The notes under the pieces: model-generated
Told to the model about the DNA's origin: nothing
The model's database searches: none
Seen by the model: the letters and a program-made list of their open reading frames with translations, nothing else
Shown: piece by piece, positions 7,196-11,436 of the stretch
How the letters are laid out: every line of letters starts with the position of its first letter
How positions within the stretch are numbered: position 1 is the stretch's first letter
Translations under genes and position numbers: made by a program
From: a bacterium
GTDB lineage: Bacteria; Pseudomonadota; Alphaproteobacteria; Rs-D84; CACZYB01
DNA length: 11,436 nucleotides
Assembly (NCBI GenBank): GCA_024692925.1
Contig: JAILLX010000058.1
Coordinates: 1-11,436 of the forward strand
Reading direction: 5' to 3'

Positions 7196-9236
7196 ATTAA
7201 AATATGTATTTATGTTTCTTGTCTTTGCATTTTTTATGCAAGGAGGGGTTGTCCTTTCTGCAACATCAAAATGTCCGCAACCTGAACTATATGGTCTACA
7301 TTCGGATGAAGTAAATATGTCAAACAGTGAGTTTTATTGTTGGGAAATTCGTTATTTGAAACAATATCACAATATTATTTCATCATCGCTTTCTTCGTAC
7401 TACAGTTTTTATGCAAAAAATTTGGATAATGATAAAATTGAAATTCTAAGGAAACTTGGTATCACACCTGAAAAATATGATTATCTTTACAAATATTTTA
7501 TTGATGATGAGATATCAGAAACTTCTAATTTTGAAAAAACAGTAAAGGTTGCTATCTCAAGGGCAAAAGAAGAATTAAAAACCAAACTTGAATATAAATA
7601 TGGAAAACCACTTATTACTGTAAATAATTTTGCAAAAACTGCTCCTCGGAATGCAAAAGATGTATTTTCATATATCGGAGGTTTGTTAACAGAAGGAAAT
7701 CCTTTATTTTATGTATTTCAAAGTCCGACTATTTATGATCAATTTTTACTTATTTTTAGTGAAAGTTGTGTTTCTTATCGTGATGAAATGAATGATGAAA
7801 TTGAAAAATATCCTGATGCATTAAAACCGGTTGGTGTTATTGGAAAGTATTTTGTTAATGCTTTTGGTGAAGTATCGTTGGAATTGTACCAAACAAAAGA
7901 TAGAAATATTTTAACCCCATACGATATTCGTGTTATTGGAACAAAAAAGTCGTTGGGTGCATGGAATACAAAACTTTGTGGTGTGACTGATTTTAATAAA
8001 ACAATGAAAAGTGCATTTTCTTGTACTCCATGTACAATGTTTGAAATTGCATTTAATACTGTTTCACGAATTGGTTTTGTTTTGTACGATAAACTCTCAC
8101 GTTATGCAATTGATTTAATGATTGTATTATTTTCGTGTTGGAGTTTGTTTATGTTTTTTGAAAATGCGATTAAAAAACAGGATGGTTTTGCCTATATAAA
8201 AACTTTTTTCACAAAGGTTGTTTGGGTATTTATCATTGGTGCATTTCTTTCCGTTTCAATTACTGATGAAAATAATATTGTAAATTATACAATTCGTCCT
8301 ATTACTGATTTTATGACCGGATACACAAACGTTATGACAAAGGCAATTGATAGTGCTTCGCCTGAACTTAAATGCCGTTATGCAACTCGGGATTTACAAG
8401 ATACAAAATACCTCTTTTCAAAGGATGTTAAACAGGATATTGTTTGCACCATTGAGCGTATTGCTGATTTTAATAATATGAATATTTTAATCGGTGTTTC
8501 ACAGGTAAAACAAGGTTTCAAGCAAATTTTGAATTTTAAAATTGGAAGTGGTATCACCAAACTTATTTTAGGACTTACCATTGCAGGAATATTCTTTATG
8601 TTTAATTTAGCTGTCCCATATTTCTTTATTGAATCTTTGTTTTATATTGCCATAGTTGTATTTTTATTTCCATTATTTTTGATGGCATATGCATTTGATA
8701 AGGGAAAATCATTTGTTAAAAATGGACTTGATACATTCCTATCTGCAATATCTCAAATCATAGCTCTTTCCATTATGAGTTCGGTTATAAGTTTGTTGAT
8801 GTTCTATATTTCATCGATTGATTTTTACGGAATACAAAATGCAATAAGTACTGATAATGCCCAAGAAATTGCATCATCAATGCTTTTGTTCTTTTCATTT
8901 AACACAAACAAACTTTTAGAAATAATTTATACCGGAATTATTTGTTGGTGGTTATTATCAAAGGCTTTGGTAATTGCAAATGTTTTTGGTTCCAGTAAGG
9001 AAAAGTTGCCATATTCATTTAAAGAATTTATGACTAGTACTGTTAAAACAGTGACAAGTGTTTTTGTGGATTATGAATATATGAAGTTAAAGGCAAGTTC
9101 TCTTGCAACAAAATTGCGTGATTCAAAGAAAAAGGATGATGAAAAACAAAATAGGCAAAATAAGGAATCTTTGGAAATAGCAGACAGAATTCTTTCTAAT
9201 TCAAATAATAATTTAGGGGGCAATGATGAGAAGTAA
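7188..9236 (+). CDS. VirB6/TrbL-like T4SS protein C, with cysteine-rich N-terminal domain
   Basis: A 682-aa protein starting at ATG 7188. The upstream in-frame ATG (7098) would add a basic stretch before the signal peptide, while 7188 has AAAGGAAA about 8 nt upstream. The signal peptide (about 1-24, ending V-L-S-A) is followed by an extracytoplasmic domain with C29, C51, C194 and C264, then the CxxC motif (C279, C282). Helices at about 306-324 and 343-357 enclose a Lys-rich cytoplasmic loop; Y-T-I-R-P-I-T-D-F follows. C395 and C420 (Q-D-I-V-C) lie in the next extracytoplasmic loop. The core (about 457-543) contains Y-A-F-D-K-G-K-S-F (501-509), and a last helix spans about 576-598. The cytoplasmic tail is charged and Asn-rich. 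All eight non-membrane cysteines match those of B in order. Overlaps: 8 nt with B, 11 nt with D. Proposed function: T4SS inner-membrane channel subunit. Confidence 0.87.
   Translation: MNKLKYVFMFLVFAFFMQGGVVLSATSKCPQPELYGLHSDEVNMSNSEFYCWEIRYLKQYHNIISSSLSSYYSFYAKNLDNDKIEILRKLGITPEKYDYLYKYFIDDEISETSNFEKTVKVAISRAKEELKTKLEYKYGKPLITVNNFAKTAPRNAKDVFSYIGGLLTEGNPLFYVFQSPTIYDQFLLIFSESCVSYRDEMNDEIEKYPDALKPVGVIGKYFVNAFGEVSLELYQTKDRNILTPYDIRVIGTKKSLGAWNTKLCGVTDFNKTMKSAFSCTPCTMFEIAFNTVSRIGFVLYDKLSRYAIDLMIVLFSCWSLFMFFENAIKKQDGFAYIKTFFTKVVWVFIIGAFLSVSITDENNIVNYTIRPITDFMTGYTNVMTKAIDSASPELKCRYATRDLQDTKYLFSKDVKQDIVCTIERIADFNNMNILIGVSQVKQGFKQILNFKIGSGITKLILGLTIAGIFFMFNLAVPYFFIESLFYIAIVVFLFPLFLMAYAFDKGKSFVKNGLDTFLSAISQIIALSIMSSVISLLMFYISSIDFYGIQNAISTDNAQEIASSMLLFFSFNTNKLLEIIYTGIICWWLLSKALVIANVFGSSKEKLPYSFKEFMTSTVKTVTSVFVDYEYMKLKASSLATKLRDSKKKDDEKQNRQNKESLEIADRILSNSNNNLGGNDEK
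7260..8033 (+). other. N-terminal extracytoplasmic domain of C, shared with B
   Basis: Codons 25-282 of gene C, the counterpart of the domain in B with the same landmarks in the same order: F-Y-C-W-E-I-R-Y-L at 49-57, L-R-K-L-G-I-T-P at 87-94 and A-L-K-P-V-G-V at 211-217. It is somewhat longer between the second and third cysteines than in B. Confidence 0.75.
9215..9220 (+). promoter_or_regulatory. Ribosome binding site AGGGGG deciding the start of gene D
   Basis: Two consecutive ATG codons (9223 and 9226) follow. AGGGGG leaves 2 nt to the first and 5 nt to the second, so the second is the better start. The site lies inside the end of gene C. Confidence 0.6.
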
Positions 9237-10785
9237 AGAAGTTGTAAAAGATATTGTCCGTGGAAAATTAAAAGATATATTATACTTTTCTCTTGCCGGA
9301 TTAAAAAGTATTTTTGTTTCATTGATTATGGGATTATTTGCACTTATTACCCTTGCAATAGTAGGTAGTTCCATAAGTGGTGATTGGACTATTGGTACAT
9401 CGTTTGAAGAGTGGTGGGGATCTATGTCAAGTATTCCTGCTGTAAATGGAAAATTTTCTGCTGTTGATCCAAATACTTGTTTTGTATGTGGATTATTTGC
9501 AAAATGTTTTGATTTGATGAGTGTTATGGGGCTTCGTATGTATATTTATATTGCCGATATTGCCTGGACACTTATTACAATGGGATTTGCCGTTTGGATA
9601 TTGATTTATATGTACGATCATATTATAAAGGAACAAGATGGTGATGTTTATAAAATGGTCGCCGATATTGCAAAAAGAATTATTATAATTTCGATTGTTG
9701 GTGCAGGGTTATTCTTTGTAAATGACAAAGACAGGAACGAGAAATATTTGCAATACATTTCAAATACTATTGTCGATAATACGGCAGTTCCAGTTTTAAA
9801 AATGGGTGTTGGGGTAAGTTCTGAAATTTTGGATACTCAAATTTGTTCGAAACTTGATTATCCAAAAACCGAGGTAAAAGGTATGCTAAGTTCTGATTTA
9901 AAAGAAGATATGCTTTGTCTTTTAAATTCAGTAAGTAGTGTTTATCTAAGTGCAATGACTGCAGGGTCAAATATGGTATCTATGTCATGGAAAAGTTTTG
10001 TAAATAATATTTCAGGTAATGCAAAAAATTTACCTGATATTGTTGCTGGTATGGCATTGATTGCGATATTTTTAATTATGTATGTGACAATTCCGTTCAT
10101 CCTTATTGATATGGTATTTACACTTGGAATTTTACTTTCATTTTTACCACTTATGATTGGTGGTTATGCATACGATAGAACGAAAAGTTTTTCTTCAACA
10201 GGAATAAAGTCGTTGTGGGGAATGTGTTTTTATATGATAATGTATTCCGTATTTTTAGGCATTATTTATTCATCATTTATTTTTATTGCTGATATGTATT
10301 ATCCAGGACCACTTGATAATTTTACATATTTATTTCCTGACTTTATGTATAATAATATGGTTGGAAGTCAGACTGCAAACATAATGAAAAACCAAGCATT
10401 TGCAACTTGTTTTAATTCTGCGGGTGGTGATATTGGAAAAATTCAAAATTGTCTTTTGAAAATTGGAATTGATTTTGAAATGCCAAGTATTGAAAATCCG
10501 GGTGGAAGTTTTCTTCCTATGTTTACATTTGGGCTTTTATCACTTATGATTATGGGAAGTGCAAAAAAGTATTCTGAAATGTTAAAGGGATATACTTTTG
10601 AAATAGGTGGTGCTGCAATGAAACTTATTCAAAGTACATGGAAATGGGCAAAGGGAAATGTTTCTCGTGAAGTTTCAGGCTTCAAAAAACATATTGCTGA
10701 GGATATTATTAGAAAACAAGAACTTAATAAACAAGCAGAAGATGTTATCGATGAAGTAAAAGATACAGAGGATACTGACGAATGA
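9226..10785 (+). CDS. VirB6/TrbL-like T4SS inner-membrane protein D
   Basis: A 519-aa protein (520 if the first of two ATGs, 9223, is used). The N-terminus is basic and amphipathic, followed by an uncleaved anchor helix (about 29-49), as in A and unlike B, C and E. The CxxC motif is C85/C88, with another cysteine at C94. Helices at about 106-129 and 152-165 flank a charged cytoplasmic loop. C207 and C231 (E-D-M-L-C-L-L) correspond to the second cysteine pair of the paralogs. The core (about 271-355) has Y-A-Y-D-R-T-K-S-F (314-322). A loop of about 75 residues then carries an extra pair, C395 and C409, before the last helix (about 430-445). The tail begins amphipathic (S-R-E-V near 480-483) and ends acidic. 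Overlaps: 11 nt with C, 4 nt (ATGA) with E. Proposed function: T4SS inner-membrane channel subunit. Confidence 0.86.
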   Translation: MRSKEVVKDIVRGKLKDILYFSLAGLKSIFVSLIMGLFALITLAIVGSSISGDWTIGTSFEEWWGSMSSIPAVNGKFSAVDPNTCFVCGLFAKCFDLMSVMGLRMYIYIADIAWTLITMGFAVWILIYMYDHIIKEQDGDVYKMVADIAKRIIIISIVGAGLFFVNDKDRNEKYLQYISNTIVDNTAVPVLKMGVGVSSEILDTQICSKLDYPKTEVKGMLSSDLKEDMLCLLNSVSSVYLSAMTAGSNMVSMSWKSFVNNISGNAKNLPDIVAGMALIAIFLIMYVTIPFILIDMVFTLGILLSFLPLMIGGYAYDRTKSFSSTGIKSLWGMCFYMIMYSVFLGIIYSSFIFIADMYYPGPLDNFTYLFPDFMYNNMVGSQTANIMKNQAFATCFNSAGGDIGKIQNCLLKIGIDFEMPSIENPGGSFLPMFTFGLLSLMIMGSAKKYSEMLKGYTFEIGGAAMKLIQSTWKWAKGNVSREVSGFKKHIAEDIIRKQELNKQAEDVIDEVKDTEDTDE

Positions 10786-11436
10786 AAAAATTACTACTAA
10801 CATTATTATTTAACATTCTTTTTGCAACATCAAGTTTTGCTCAGTCAATTGCAAATGCAAATTACGATAATAATATGCTTGGTGGTATAAAAGATATTGA
10901 AAAATGTTGGGAATGTAAACTTGTTGAGGGAGTTTATACTTATACATTTAATTTTGTATTTAAAATGTATAATATTTTAAGTCCAATTGTTTATACATTG
11001 GTTTTGGTTTTTCTTGCATTTTGGTTTTTATGGATTGTTTGGGATAATGTAATCAAAGCTCATATGAATTTTAAGGGTGGTAATGTTTTTGATTTTTTAA
11101 AAGAAATTTGGAAAAAGTTATTTACAGTTCTTTTTGTGTTAACACTTCTTTCTCGCATTCCTGCAAATGAGATGTTTAGCTATACCATTGATCCTATTAT
11201 GAGTTTTGGTGCTGGGTTTGGTAAATGGATTTTGGTGGAAACAAGAAATGATAACGAAGTTATGCAAAATTATTCAAATGCTATTACAAAAAAGAAACTT
11301 CCCAAATATGATTGTTCGGATATAAAACTTTCTGCGAATACAGAGGCTATGTTTAATATAAATCGTGTCGAAGCAAAAGATGAAATGAATGTCGATACAC
11401 TTAAAAATCTTATTTGTATTACAGCCGAATATGCCA
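10782..11436 (+). CDS. VirB6/TrbL-like T4SS protein E, 3' end outside window
   Basis: The reading frame opens at ATG 10782, overlapping the TGA of gene D as ATGA, and stays open to the right edge (218 codons visible). A clear signal peptide (K-K, Leu-rich core, S-S-F-A at 17-20) is followed by a short extracytoplasmic segment with the CxxC motif (C42, C45). Two helices (about 67-88 and 112-124) flank a Lys-containing cytoplasmic loop. Y-T-I-D-P-I (134-139) matches the Y-T-I-R-P-I of C. C178 and C212 (N-L-I-C-I) follow in the next extracytoplasmic stretch. It therefore repeats the first half of A-D. It lacks the large N-terminal domain of B and C. The hydrophobic core and its Y-A-F-like motif, if present, lie beyond the window. 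No separate Shine-Dalgarno is obvious, so translation probably depends on coupling to D. Confidence 0.85.
   Translation, partial: MKKLLLTLLFNILFATSSFAQSIANANYDNNMLGGIKDIEKCWECKLVEGVYTYTFNFVFKMYNILSPIVYTLVLVFLAFWFLWIVWDNVIKAHMNFKGGNVFDFLKEIWKKLFTVLFVLTLLSRIPANEMFSYTIDPIMSFGAGFGKWILVETRNDNEVMQNYSNAITKKKLPKYDCSDIKLSANTEAMFNINRVEAKDEMNVDTLKNLICITAEYA

Noticed and set aside
3682..10916. CxxC motifs as thioredoxin-type redox sites or zinc ribbons
   Set aside because: No thioredoxin fold surrounds them, and signal peptides place them outside the cytoplasm, where structural disulfides are more likely than zinc binding.

Overview
The window is AT-rich, coding-dense bacterial DNA. It holds two divergent gene clusters separated by a single 74-bp intergenic region (3206-3279). 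Gram-negative-type signal peptides, ATGA-style gene overlaps and a tandem array of VirB6/TrbL-like membrane proteins point to a low-GC Gram-negative bacterium. A tandem row of VirB6 paralogs is known from Rickettsiales (the rvh type IV secretion system), so an AT-rich alphaproteobacterium, host-associated or gut-derived, is my best guess. This rests on gene architecture and not on any marker gene.

Right-hand cluster (+ strand, 3280 to the right edge). A small two-helix membrane protein (88 aa) is followed by five large polytopic membrane proteins, here called A (3547-5181), B (5171-7195), C (7188-9236), D (9226-10785) and E (10782 to the edge, truncated). Neighbouring genes abut or overlap by 4-11 nt, so this looks like one translationally coupled operon. 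By eye, A to E are paralogs. Each has an extracytoplasmic CxxC motif, a transmembrane helix, a short Lys-containing cytoplasmic loop, a second helix, an extracytoplasmic stretch with two more cysteines, and then (in A-D) a hydrophobic core with a Y-[AI]-[FY]-x(n)-[KR]-x-F-like motif. This fits VirB6/TrbL-type inner-membrane channel components of type IV secretion systems. B and C also share an N-terminal domain of about 250 aa with four further cysteines at matching places.

Left-hand cluster (- strand, 3205 down to the left edge). In transcription order it encodes: a 460-aa charged, probably cytoplasmic protein of unknown function; a 365-aa protein with two N-terminal membrane helices, a low-complexity linker and a C-terminal domain that looks to me like a NERD/PD-(D/E)xK fold without its catalytic E-x-K; a 188-aa unknown protein; and the first 49 codons of a gene whose start resembles SUKH (SMI1/KNR4-like) proteins.

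The intergenic region can be read as two promoters facing in opposite directions with overlapping -10 boxes. That would tie expression of the two clusters together and suggests, without proof, that the left-hand proteins serve or accompany the membrane apparatus. I saw no tRNA, rRNA, insertion sequence, CRISPR array, long repeat or clear terminator, and no non-coding stretch longer than 74 bp.
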